Below are positions 18,497 to 26,430 of a DNA stretch of 42,110 nucleotides, piece by piece. The translations under genes were made by a program, and so were the position numbers. The stretch is from JBDNBY01 sp039767595 (lineage in GTDB: Bacteria > Pseudomonadota > Alphaproteobacteria > Rhodobacterales > Rhodobacteraceae), in NCBI GenBank assembly GCA_039767595.1, contig JBDNBY010000053.1, positions 1 to 42,110 of the forward strand, read 5' to 3'. Within the stretch, counting starts at the first letter, position 1. The number at the start of each line of letters is the position of its first letter. Under the pieces are notes generated by a model. The model worked only from the letters and a program-made list of their open reading frames with translations. It was not told where the DNA came from and made no database searches.

Positions 18497-20460
18497 TCTG
18501 CAGCCACGCCAACAGGTGCCGCGCCATCTTTGCGCGCGCTCGCGCCCACACGAAAGCGACGATCGGTCAGGCTCATCACGCCAGCAAAGGCCATCAGCAA
18601 ACACCCAAACCAAATCCAGTTAGTAAAGGGTTTAATATATGTGCGCACGCTAAAGCCGCCCGCCTCTTGGGCATCGCCCAAAACGACATAGAGATCGCGA
18701 CTAAACCGATAATCGATGGCCGCCTCTGTCGTTGGCATCTCCGCTACGGGATAAAACCGCTTCTCTGGCAAAAGCGTCGTCAAGAGTGCGCCGTCTTGGT
18801 ACACCGTGATATCTGCACGCTCCGCCATATAGTTTGGCCCTTGGACCGTTTCGACCGCATTCAATTGAAATTCAAATTGACCCAGCGTCCATCTCTCTCC
18901 GATTTGGGCGGCGCGAATATCCTCTTGTTCCCACGCAGAGAGGCCGGCAATCGCAAACATCGTGATTCCCAATCCAGTGTGCGCAAGGCATTTGCCCCAT
19001 TCGGCACGCGGCGCTTTGATCATGCGCCGGATCGAAAATTTGCCAGAGCGCGTCGCAAAATCAAACACGGCCCCCAAAGTGATCCACAGACCCAGCATTA
19101 CGCCCACAGGGCCCAATAGACTGCGATCTTCGGACATGGCCCAAACCAATCCCGCACAGGCAAAGACAAAGAGCGCGAGGGGAATGAACTTGCGAATACT
19201 GCGGCCTAACTTGCCGCGCTTCCATGGAATATGCGATCCGATCGGCAAGATGATCCCGAGCAACACCATAAAGGGCAAAAACGCGGCGTTAAAAAATGGT
19301 GGCCCCACGCTCAGTACACGGCCTGAGACCATCTCGGCAATCAACGGCCAGACGGTGCCCAAAAACACAACGAAAGACCCAACTGCTAATAACAAGTTAT
19401 TCGCGATCAAACTGCTTTCGCGGCTGACCACGGCAAACACCCCTTTGGAGGATAATTGCGGGGCGCGAAAGGCAAAGAGCACCAGCGCACCGCCAAAGAA
19501 GAACGTCAAGATCCCCAAAATCACAAATCCGCGGTCTGGATCATTGGCAAAGGCATGCACCGAGGTCAAAATCCCCGAGCGGACGATAAACGTGCCCAAC
19601 AAAGAAAAGCCAAAGGCCAAGATTGCCAACAGGATGGTCCAGAGTTTCAGGCTTTCGCGTTTTTCAACAACGATGGCCGAATGCAGCAGTGCCGCGGCAA
19701 AGAGCCATGGCATAAAGCTGGCGTTCTCAACAGGATCCCAAAACCAAAATCCGCCCCAGCCCAGCTCGTAATAGGCCCACCAAGAGCCAAGTGCGATACC
19801 AATGGTGAGGAAAATCCATGCGGCCAGAGTCCATGGGCGCACCCAGCGTCCCCATGCCGCATCAACGCGCCCTTCGATCAAGGCCGCAACGGCAAAGGCA
19901 AAGGCCGAGCTGAGCCCCACATATCCCAAATACAAAAACGGCGGGTGAAAGGCGAGGCCAGGGTCTTGTAACAGCGGGTTCAAATCCTGCCCGTCAAAGG
20001 GCGGAATGATCAAACGCAAAAACGGGTTCGATGTGAATATGACAAAGGCCAAGAAACTCGCGCCAATCGCTCCTTTGACCGCCAAAACGCGGGCCAAAAA
20101 CGTCGCAGGCAGGTTGCGCGAAAACACCGCGCAGGCCGCCCCAAAGAGCGCAAGGATCATCACCCACAACAGCATCGAGCCCTCGTGATTGCCCCAGACG
20201 CCTGATATTTTATAGAGCATCGGCTTCATGCTATGCGAGTTGAGCGTCACAAGCCGTAGCGAGAAATCAGATGTCACAAAGGCATAGGTCAGCCCCGCAA
20301 AACTGAGCGCCAGCAGCATAAATTGCAAAATCGCCGCAGTGGGCGCAACAGCGACCAAATTGGAGATCCTCCAATGCGCCCCAACAAGCGGCAAAATGGT
20401 TTGAACGATGGCCACGGCAAAGGCCATAATGAGGGCGAAATGTGCGAGTTCTACTATCAT
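18493..20460 (-). CDS. ccmF: haem lyase subunit CcmF
   Basis: Core of the cytochrome c haem lyase, attaching haem delivered by CcmE. About 655 aa with many membrane helices. The WWD motif is GWGGFWFWDPVENASFMPWL. Two ATGs are possible (20466 and 20460) and neither has a Shine-Dalgarno. An extended -10-like TGCTATAAC (20467-20475 on the minus strand) directly abuts them, so a leaderless message starting about 20460 is conceivable. It lies downstream of the lysis genes, separated from the holin stop by about 50 bases. Confidence 0.94.
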   Translation of the reverse strand: MIVELAHFALIMAFAVAIVQTILPLVGAHWRISNLVAVAPTAAILQFMLLALSFAGLTYAFVTSDFSLRLVTLNSHSMKPMLYKISGVWGNHEGSMLLWVMILALFGAACAVFSRNLPATFLARVLAVKGAIGASFLAFVIFTSNPFLRLIIPPFDGQDLNPLLQDPGLAFHPPFLYLGYVGLSSAFAFAVAALIEGRVDAAWGRWVRPWTLAAWIFLTIGIALGSWWAYYELGWGGFWFWDPVENASFMPWLFAAALLHSAIVVEKRESLKLWTILLAILAFGFSLLGTFIVRSGILTSVHAFANDPDRGFVILGILTFFFGGALVLFAFRAPQLSSKGVFAVVSRESSLIANNLLLAVGSFVVFLGTVWPLIAEMVSGRVLSVGPPFFNAAFLPFMVLLGIILPIGSHIPWKRGKLGRSIRKFIPLALFVFACAGLVWAMSEDRSLLGPVGVMLGLWITLGAVFDFATRSGKFSIRRMIKAPRAEWGKCLAHTGLGITMFAIAGLSAWEQEDIRAAQIGERWTLGQFEFQLNAVETVQGPNYMAERADITVYQDGALLTTLLPEKRFYPVAEMPTTEAAIDYRFSRDLYVVLGDAQEAGGFSVRTYIKPFTNWIWFGCLLMAFAGVMSLTDRRFRVGASARKDGAAPVGVAAE

Positions 20461-20513
20461 GATCATGTTATAGCACGCAGTGCGCGTGGCGCTAGTGATT
20501 TCGTTGCGACACC

Positions 20514-21083
20514 TTACCTCAGGCGAAGGCGCTGCCACTCCTGTAGGGCTTGATTTTCCAAAGGCTTAGGCGAATGGCTCGCGCGATTGTGATCTATGGG
20601 ATCGGCAGATGGCGGATCTTGTGCAAAACGGCGCTCGGGCACGACTGCAGGCTTGGGCTGCGCTTGGTGCATCGATCTTGCCATGGTGTGCAGCATATGC
20701 TGCTCTTTCGCCTGAAAGCGTGCACCAAAATAAAAAGACACGATGACCCCTAATAGCCACCATAGCGGCTCTGGCACATAAAGCAGCCCGTGCATGCGCG
20801 CGATGAACCACTCTGGATTGATCATAGCGCTGACAAACAGCCCCAAAACCCCCAAGGCCATCGCAGGACGCGGCAACCGATTGACCCCATCCATAAACAG
20901 ATTGAACCGGCTGGTGTTCGACGTTTGAAACTCAACTGAGAGCTGCTGCAAGGCGGCGGCCTTTTGATCGGCGGTGCGCTGTGCGTCGGCCTCTGCATTC
21001 ACGCGAAACGCCTCGATGAAATCGACGGCAGACATCCGACCTTGCCCTGTCAGCCCTCCGATTAAGGAACGAATTAATCCCAT
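20514..21083 (-). CDS. GTA-type holin family protein
   Basis: 189 aa. An N-terminal amphipathic part (MGLIRSLIGGLTGQGRMSAVDFIEAFRVNAEADAQR) resembles the 3TM holin family described for gene-transfer release. Hydrophobic segments lie at about 74-89 and 106-121, with an interfacial stretch between, then a charged Pro-rich tail of about 65 residues. It has a very strong ribosome site, AGGAGGTGA, inside the end of the endolysin gene, and overlaps that gene by 10 bases. Paired with the upstream endolysin it forms a lysis cassette. No capsid, portal or tail genes are in the window. Assignment rests on sequence resemblance and pairing. Confidence 0.78.
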   Translation of the reverse strand: MGLIRSLIGGLTGQGRMSAVDFIEAFRVNAEADAQRTADQKAAALQQLSVEFQTSNTSRFNLFMDGVNRLPRPAMALGVLGLFVSAMINPEWFIARMHGLLYVPEPLWWLLGVIVSFYFGARFQAKEQHMLHTMARSMHQAQPKPAVVPERRFAQDPPSADPIDHNRASHSPKPLENQALQEWQRLRLR

Positions 21084-21691
21084 GACTGTGTCACCTCCTG
21101 AAACTCTTGATCGGTCCAATGGAACCGCTTCGACATGAAACTTTCGGCGCGTTTGATCCAACCGCCTTTACCGCCAGCGCGGCTGCGGGCAAATTTGCGC
21201 AGACTTGGACGTTTTTGCGCCAATGAAATGTAATAGAGCCGCCGCGCAATCGCATAGGCATCCACACACAGCGGCGTATGCACATCACAGGCCGCTTGCG
21301 CACAGTGCGCGGTCTTGGGTCCGATGCGACCATCCACTTTTAGGGAATAGCCCATCTTATTGAAAAGGCGTTGTAATATTAAAATTGCATTACGCCCAGA
21401 GTTGACCTGCATATCAAACACACACGGCCACAGGGCCGCAGGCAATAGATTGATATTTGGCGTATCGAAATACTCCTGGACATAGATATCGCGGGCCAAT
21501 TTTGGCGTCATCGCCCGCAGATCGCGCCGGTCGATACGGCCATCTTGGGTCAGGTCTTTGCGCAAATGCCGCAGCGTTCCCAGCGTTACGCCAAAATTGG
21601 TCGCCCCGCCCGGGTCATCTGGATCATCGACATAGCCGCCCTCATGTTTGAGGATATCGTCGGCCATTTGGAAAATGAGCTCTTTAGACAT
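21074..21691 (-). CDS. GTA-type endolysin (glycoside hydrolase 108 family)
   Basis: Peptidoglycan-degrading N-acetylmuramidase, 205 aa. The GH108 signature is at the N-terminus: ILKHEGGYVDDPDDPGGATNFGVT, with the putative catalytic Glu17 in HEGGY. A peptidoglycan-binding/C-terminal domain includes VDGRIGPKT near residues 119-127. There is no signal peptide, so it needs the holin for release. Relatives are the R. capsulatus GTA lysis genes rcc00555/rcc00556. AAGGAG precedes ATG 21691, but it is buried in a hairpin. A phage remnant is an alternative, but nothing else phage-like is present. Confidence 0.83.
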   Translation of the reverse strand: MSKELIFQMADDILKHEGGYVDDPDDPGGATNFGVTLGTLRHLRKDLTQDGRIDRRDLRAMTPKLARDIYVQEYFDTPNINLLPAALWPCVFDMQVNSGRNAILILQRLFNKMGYSLKVDGRIGPKTAHCAQAACDVHTPLCVDAYAIARRLYYISLAQKRPSLRKFARSRAGGKGGWIKRAESFMSKRFHWTDQEFQEVTQSWD

Positions 21692-21727
21692 AAAAAACTC
21701 CTTGCTTGGCCTTATCCTAGCAAGGAG
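21692..21727 (-). promoter_or_regulatory. hairpin sequestering the endolysin ribosome site, followed by T6 before ATG
   Basis: Read on the minus strand: CTCCTTGCT (21727-21719), 12-base loop, AGCAAGGAG (21706-21698), then six T (21697-21692), then ATG. The 9-bp stem is perfect. Its 3' arm is the Shine-Dalgarno AAGGAG, and the stem plus T6 has the form of an intrinsic terminator. It lies about 65 bases after the ccmE stop. It could terminate read-through from argC-ccmE, block translation, or both. Confidence 0.72.
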
Positions 21728-21790
21728 ATCTTTCTAATTCTTAATGGCACCGTACGTTGCGTCCGCCGCGCCGTTAACGATGATCTGAGA

Positions 21791-22237
21791 TTAGCTCTTG
21801 TCGGCCTCTTGGTAAGTGCCTTGCTCTTTGAGCGCGTCAATCACTTCTTTGGGCATATAGGTCTCGTCGTGGCGCGCGAGGATTTCCTCGGCGACAAACA
21901 CTCCGTCAATATAACGCCCCGTGCCGATCATCCCTTGGTTTTCGGCAAACAGATCAGGCAAGATCCCCTCAAAGACGACGGGCACCGTGGCATTACCATC
22001 TGTCACCGAAAAGGTGATTTCACTGCCCGCGCCGCGCACGATGCTGCCATCGCTGACCAAACCGCCAATGCGGAACACTTCGCTTTGCGGTGGCAATTGC
22101 GCTAAAACATCGCTGGGCGAGCGAAAGAAGTTAATCCCATCGCGAAACGCATAGGCCACAAGCCCCGTGCCAACCGCCAAAAAGGCAATCAACACAACGA
22201 TAATTTGGATACGACGTTGTTTCTTTAGACTTTTCAT
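21791..22237 (-). CDS. ccmE: cytochrome c maturation haem chaperone CcmE
   Basis: Periplasmic haem chaperone handing haem to CcmF. 148 aa with one N-terminal membrane anchor (about 11-30). The covalent haem-binding His123 is in LARHDETYMP, with Tyr127, as in the H-type CcmE. It sits 6 bases after argC in the same direction. ccmF and ccmH lie beyond the inserted lysis genes; ccmABCDG are not in the window. Confidence 0.95.
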   Translation of the reverse strand: MKSLKKQRRIQIIVVLIAFLAVGTGLVAYAFRDGINFFRSPSDVLAQLPPQSEVFRIGGLVSDGSIVRGAGSEITFSVTDGNATVPVVFEGILPDLFAENQGMIGTGRYIDGVFVAEEILARHDETYMPKEVIDALKEQGTYQEADKS

Positions 22238-22243
22238 ATCACC

Positions 22244-23269
22244 TCACGGATAAAGCGGCACATGCATCAGGCCAGTTGTCTCTTCGTAATCAAAGAGGAG
22301 ATTCGCATTTTGCAAGGCCTGACCGCTGCTGCCTTTGGTCAAGTTGTCCAATACTGCAACGATGATCGCCCGCCCTTCAATGCGGTCAGAGGTCACACCA
22401 ATATGCACAAAGTTAGATCCACGCACATGATGCGTGCTGGGCATCTCGCCCATGGGCAGAACTTCGATGAACCGCTCATCGGCATAGCGCGCGGCATAGC
22501 TGTCATAGATCGCCTGCGCCTGCCCATGCACATAGGCCGTGGCCAAAATTCCGCGATTCACCGGCATCAAATGCGGCGTGAATTGAATGCGCACATCGCG
22601 CCCTGCGATGGCGGAAAACTCTTGATCAAACTCGCCCAAATGACGATGGGTGCCGCCGACGGCATAGCCGTGATACCCTTCGCTCAACTCTGCATGTAGA
22701 AGTGGCTCTTTGAGGCTACGGCCCGCACCAGAGACACCGCATTTCATATCAAGGATGATGTGATCAAGATCGATCACCCCCGCCTCGATCAACGGACGCA
22801 GAATATATTGCCCCGTCGCCGCGTTGCAGCCGGTGCCAGCGACCAAGCGCGCCTTGGCAATCTCATCGCGGTAAAATTCCGTCAGCCCATAGACCGCCTC
22901 GGTCTGAAGATCCAAGGCGGCGTGCGGCTGACCGTACCATTTTTCATAATCCGCCCCATCGCGCAGCCTGAAATCTGCACTCAGATCAACAATTTTGATC
23001 GTGCTGGGCAATGTCGCCAACACAGCTTGCGACATCGCATGTGGCAAGGCGCAAAAGCACAGATCAATGTTTGAAAAATCGACGTCTTCGATTTTTTGCA
23101 GCACAGGCAAATTCAAATGGCGCAAATGCGGATAGACGGACGCCATCGCCTGCCCTGCTTTACGATCGGCGCTCAGGGCTTTGATTTCAAAGCCATTATG
23201 CCCCGCCAGCAAGCGGATCAGCTCGGCCCCTGTATAGCCAGAGGCCCCTAAAATTGCGACAGATTTCAT
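22244..23269 (-). CDS. argC: N-acetyl-gamma-glutamyl-phosphate reductase
   Basis: Third step of arginine synthesis, NADPH-dependent. 341 aa. Nucleotide loop VAILGASGYTGAELIRLL (residues 4-21); catalytic Cys148 in VAGTGCNAATGQY; substrate-binding His in GGTHRHLGEFDQE. It starts one base after the murI stop, so it is part of the acyltransferase-murI-argC-ccmE run. Arginine and haem-transfer genes share no pathway; the grouping looks like an ordinary mixed operon. Confidence 0.96.
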   Translation of the reverse strand: MKSVAILGASGYTGAELIRLLAGHNGFEIKALSADRKAGQAMASVYPHLRHLNLPVLQKIEDVDFSNIDLCFCALPHAMSQAVLATLPSTIKIVDLSADFRLRDGADYEKWYGQPHAALDLQTEAVYGLTEFYRDEIAKARLVAGTGCNAATGQYILRPLIEAGVIDLDHIILDMKCGVSGAGRSLKEPLLHAELSEGYHGYAVGGTHRHLGEFDQEFSAIAGRDVRIQFTPHLMPVNRGILATAYVHGQAQAIYDSYAARYADERFIEVLPMGEMPSTHHVRGSNFVHIGVTSDRIEGRAIIVAVLDNLTKGSSGQALQNANLLFDYEETTGLMHVPLYP

Positions 23270-23270
23270 A

Positions 23271-24083
23271 TCAAATGCTTTCGAACTTTGTCTCGTATTT
23301 CATGAACACAGCGGCGCGGCGCGATACTTTGGCCGCATCACCTGTTGTGAGAAACTTACTCACTTGGCCCGGACCAATCATCGACGGATGACGCTCTAGA
23401 TAATCCGCAAGGCTATCGGCCACGAGGTGCGCCTGAGAATAGACCGTGACATCATCGCCCAACGCAGCTTGGAAAATATCCTCGACCAGCGGATAATGCG
23501 TGCAGCCCAAAATCGCCGCCTCGGGATGGGGCATTTTGCGTTTGAGGGCATCAACATGACTGCCCACTAAAGCCTCGGCCAAGAGCATATCCCCCTCTTC
23601 GAGCGCATCGACCAAACCGCCGCACGATTGCGCCTCGACATCGACGCCGATCGCCCGAAAGGCCAGCTCGCGTTGAAACGCTCGGCTTGAGACCGTCGCA
23701 GGGGTCGCAAAGAGGGCGACGTTTTTCACCGCCACTTCGCGCGGGGGCGAATTATCCCCCCATTGACGTTCGGTCATCGCCTCGATCAGTGGAACAAACA
23801 CGCCTAAGACGCGCTTGCCTTGGGGCAAAAACTGCTCTTGGATCCGGCGCAGCGCCGCGGCCGAGGCGGTGTTACAGGCCAAAATTACCAAATCACAGCC
23901 ATTTTCCCACATGACTTCAAGCGCTTGCGTCGTGAGGGCATAGATATCATCGGCATCACGCACGCCATAGGGCGCCCGCGCATTATCGCCGTAATACACC
24001 AATGGCACATCCGGCAGACGATTGCGGATCGCCCGATGAACCGTCAGGCCGCCCAATCCAGAGTCAAAAACACCAATTGCCAT
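23271..24083 (-). CDS. murI: glutamate racemase
   Basis: Makes D-glutamate for peptidoglycan. 270 aa. N-terminal IGVFDSGLGGLTV with the Asp7/Ser8 motif, YGDNARAPYG, catalytic Cys70 in ILACNTASA and Cys194 in ILGCTHYPL. Both acid/base cysteines are present. It follows the acyltransferase gene by 5 bases. Confidence 0.95.
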   Translation of the reverse strand: MAIGVFDSGLGGLTVHRAIRNRLPDVPLVYYGDNARAPYGVRDADDIYALTTQALEVMWENGCDLVILACNTASAAALRRIQEQFLPQGKRVLGVFVPLIEAMTERQWGDNSPPREVAVKNVALFATPATVSSRAFQRELAFRAIGVDVEAQSCGGLVDALEEGDMLLAEALVGSHVDALKRKMPHPEAAILGCTHYPLVEDIFQAALGDDVTVYSQAHLVADSLADYLERHPSMIGPGQVSKFLTTGDAAKVSRRAAVFMKYETKFESI

Positions 24084-24088
24084 GTGAG

Positions 24089-24982
24089 TTAACTTTTCTC
24101 TTTGTGGATTTCTTCGAATTCAAACCCATAGTCATAATTCGCCAAAGGCGTCGGCGATAAGGCATAGGTGCTTTGACGTAAGAAGTCCATCAAGGCTTTG
24201 GAATCCTTCGCCCTTGCGTCAATCTCGCTGCGGTCAATTGGCTCGCCAATGACGATCCGCACAGGGGTATCGATGCGCTTTTTGAACTCTTTGATCAAAA
24301 GCCCCATGCGCAGCGTGTAATGCAAATGCGAGGCCACTTGAAACAGGCGGCTTGTGTGGCCGTCAAAATAGATCGGCACCACGGTCGCATTGGATTTCGC
24401 CGCCAAACGCGCGGTAAACGACCGCCAGCCGGGATCCATTGGCCGTGAAAACGGCTTGGCCGCGGTCGAGACGGTGCCACCAGGGAAAATTCCAATGGCC
24501 CCGCCCTCGTCCAAATAGCGAAACGCCTCTTTGCGCGTGGCGATATTGGTATTCATCGCCTCACGCGTCCCATCAAAGGAAATAGGCAAGATGATGCGAT
24601 TAAGCTCTTCTGCTTTGCGAAATATTTTATGCGCAATGATCCGAAAATCGCCGCGCAATGTGGATAGAATATAGCCCATCATCAACCCATCCAAAATCCC
24701 ATAAGGATGATTGGCAATCAGCATCAAAGGCCCGTCCTTGGGGATGTTATCCAAAGATCCGCCCACGACATCCAAGCTTAGACCATAGCGGTCTGTGATA
24801 ACTTGCCAAAAATCGCGGCCCTGTGCGACTTCTTCTTCGTAGCCTTCGGCGCGCTTGATCAGGCCAATGCGACCCGTGGCGTTTTCCATCAGTTTGATGA
24901 CCGTTTGGCCGGACTTCGAGCTTGCACTATGGGCATAAGAGATATCACGGGTCATTTCACGCTTTGAATGATGCTGCTTCAT
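24089..24982 (-). CDS. lysophospholipid acyltransferase family protein
   Basis: PlsC-like membrane-associated acyltransferase of 297 aa. The catalytic NHxxxxD motif is Asn91-His92-PYGIL-Asp98 (LIANHPYGILDG), and the acceptor-phosphate motif is the FPGGTVS variant instead of the usual FPEGTRS. This points to a PlsC relative acting on an ornithine-, amino- or other lyso-lipid rather than a standard 1-acylglycerol-3-phosphate acyltransferase; the substrate is unknown. A second in-frame ATG lies at 24955. It is first in the minus-strand run towards ccmE and divergent from the LysR gene across about 231 bases. Confidence 0.82.
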   Translation of the reverse strand: MKQHHSKREMTRDISYAHSASSKSGQTVIKLMENATGRIGLIKRAEGYEEEVAQGRDFWQVITDRYGLSLDVVGGSLDNIPKDGPLMLIANHPYGILDGLMMGYILSTLRGDFRIIAHKIFRKAEELNRIILPISFDGTREAMNTNIATRKEAFRYLDEGGAIGIFPGGTVSTAAKPFSRPMDPGWRSFTARLAAKSNATVVPIYFDGHTSRLFQVASHLHYTLRMGLLIKEFKKRIDTPVRIVIGEPIDRSEIDARAKDSKALMDFLRQSTYALSPTPLANYDYGFEFEEIHKEKS

Positions 24983-25213
24983 AGTTTCGCTCTTTACACG
25001 TTAACCTTTTGGAATTTAGCGTCGCTATACATCACTGAGCATCCCCATGCAGCAAAAATCGACGCAGCCCCGCGTGGCGCTGTGATTTTCGAAATGAAGC
25101 CTGTGCAAAAACATTCCCCTTTAAATTCACCGCAGTGGGCTGATTTTTCTCTTACTTTTCTTGTCTAAGCGCACTAAGTTATTAAAAACTATATCATAGG
25201 ACAGGTCGATAAG

Positions 25214-26104
25214 ATGGATTGGGACAAGCTTCGCATTTTTCATGCCGTTGCAGATGCAGGCAGCCTGACACATGCCGGCGACACGCTCAACTTATCGCAA
25301 TCCGCGGTCAGCCGGCAAATCCGTGCCTTAGAAGAGTCGTTGCAAACCACATTATTTCACCGCCATGCGCGCGGCCTCATCCTCACAGAACAAGGCGAAT
25401 TGCTCTTTGATGCGACCGCCTCGATGAACAAACGCCTCGAGGCCGCCTCCGCCCGCATCCGCGATAGCGAGGACGAAGTGATCGGCGATCTGCGGGTAAC
25501 GACGACCACGGGCTTTGGCTCTTTGTGGTTGGCGCCGCGTCTCAAGAAACTCTACGATCAATATCCCAGCCTGCGCATCGATTTGATGTTAGAAGAGCGC
25601 GTGCTTGACCTGCCCATGCGCGAGGCCGATGTCGCCATTCGTATGAAAGAGCCGAGCCAAGCGGATTTGATTCGAAAGCGGTTGATGAGTGTGCGCATGC
25701 GGCTTTTTGCATCGCCCGAATATATCCGCACGCATGATCACATTTCAAAAATTGAGGATTTGCAGGATCATCTTTTGATCGCTCAAAACACGAACACCGC
25801 CCAAGTCAGCGCCGGTGTGGCCCTTGTGCAACTCCTGTCCTCGCATGATGTGCGCGCCTCGCTGACGGTGAATAACTATTTTGGCGTGCTTCAGGCCATC
25901 AATCACAACCTTGGGGTTGGCATATTGCCGGATTACGTTTCAAATAATTTCGATGGGATTGAACGGGTGCTCCCCGATATTGAATCCAACGAAGTCCCAG
26001 TATACTTGGCCTATCCCGAAGAATTGCGCCACTCGCAGCGGATCAAAGTCTTCCGTGATTTTGTCGAAAGTGAAATCTCACAAGAGCGCCGCGCCCAAAA
26101 TTAA
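25214..26104 (+). CDS. LysR family transcriptional regulator, LsrB/VtlR-like
   Basis: 296 aa. A winged helix-turn-helix at residues 1-60 (MDWDKLRIFHAVADAGSLTH, then AGDTLNLSQSAVSRQIRALE) is followed by a linker and a substrate-binding domain. The opening closely resembles, from memory, the LsrB (Sinorhizobium) / VtlR (Brucella) group, as does FHRHARGLILTEQGELLF. Those regulators activate AbcR small RNAs. A candidate small RNA with TGCA dyads lies directly downstream. The orthology is inference and needs a tree. Confidence 0.88.
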   Translation: MDWDKLRIFHAVADAGSLTHAGDTLNLSQSAVSRQIRALEESLQTTLFHRHARGLILTEQGELLFDATASMNKRLEAASARIRDSEDEVIGDLRVTTTTGFGSLWLAPRLKKLYDQYPSLRIDLMLEERVLDLPMREADVAIRMKEPSQADLIRKRLMSVRMRLFASPEYIRTHDHISKIEDLQDHLLIAQNTNTAQVSAGVALVQLLSSHDVRASLTVNNYFGVLQAINHNLGVGILPDYVSNNFDGIERVLPDIESNEVPVYLAYPEELRHSQRIKVFRDFVESEISQERRAQN

Positions 26105-26122
26105 AACGCGCCGCCACAGGGC

Positions 26123-26170
26123 CATGCATAAATTGCATGACAGACATGCAGATTTATCAAAGATTCTGCA
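26123..26170 (+). promoter_or_regulatory. two TGCA-containing dyads, possible LysR-type binding sites
   Basis: CATGCA-TAAAT-TGCATG is a perfect 6+6 dyad at 26123-26139. TGCAGA (26147-26152) and TCTGCA (26165-26170) form a second with a 12-base spacer. Their centres are about 76 and 48 bases upstream of the start predicted for the small RNA, in the range LysR-type activators use. The regulator encoded just upstream is the obvious candidate. Confidence 0.5.
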
Positions 26171-26171
26171 G

Positions 26172-26200
26172 TTGCAAAAAAGCGCCGCCCCCCCTAAATG
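26172..26200 (+). promoter_or_regulatory. predicted promoter of the small RNA
   Basis: TTGCAA (26172-26177), a 17-base spacer, TAAATG (26195-26200). This predicts transcription from about 26207, exactly the base of the first stem of the folded RNA. Confidence 0.55.
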
Positions 26201-26206
26201 CACTCT

Positions 26207-26274
26207 TGAAAGTGAGACTTCATTTTCAACCTCCCTGTTGGACTTGGCCGAGCATTGTCTCGGCCTTTTTTTTT
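26207..26274 (+). ncRNA. candidate trans-acting small RNA, AbcR-like
   Basis: Stem 1: TGAAAGTGA (26207-26215), loop GACT, TCATTTTCA (26220-26228), nine pairs with one G-U. Linker: ACCTCCCTG, where CTCCCT (26231-26236) is anti-Shine-Dalgarno; it may also be shown in a small CAAC/GTTG loop. Stem 2: the terminator at 26246-26274. About 68 nt in all. AbcR RNAs of Rhizobiales carry CUCCC motifs and lie next to the LsrB/VtlR gene, as here. No protein-coding sequence is convincing in this interval. Structure, promoter and context agree, but expression is unproven. Confidence 0.6.
26246..26274 (+). terminator. strong intrinsic terminator ending the small RNA
   Basis: GGCCGAG (26246-26252), loop CATTGT, CTCGGCC (26259-26265), then nine T (26266-26274). 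Perfect 7-bp stem. It is 142 bases after the LysR stop, which is far for a terminator of that gene alone. 26275-26430 up to purL holds no other feature I can support. Confidence 0.92.
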
Positions 26275-26430
26275 GCGGATCTGCTCCTCGTTTTTCACGC
26301 CCTCTTGTTCGGTGATCGCGGGCATAAATTGCCTAAGGCACGGCCAAGGCGAGATACATCCCATCGAACACCTTCCATCATCCGCAGCTTTGCCTTATGA
26401 GAGGATCAAACTTAACCTGCGAGACCCCAT

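Noticed and set aside
20514..21691. A prophage
   Set aside because: Only lysis genes are present; no integrase, terminase, capsid or tail gene occurs among the housekeeping neighbours.
26137..26400. An 87-codon open frame between the LysR gene and purL
   Set aside because: It runs through the small-RNA promoter, stem and terminator, lacks a ribosome site and has a phase-shifted, Pro/Arg/Phe composition without known similarity.
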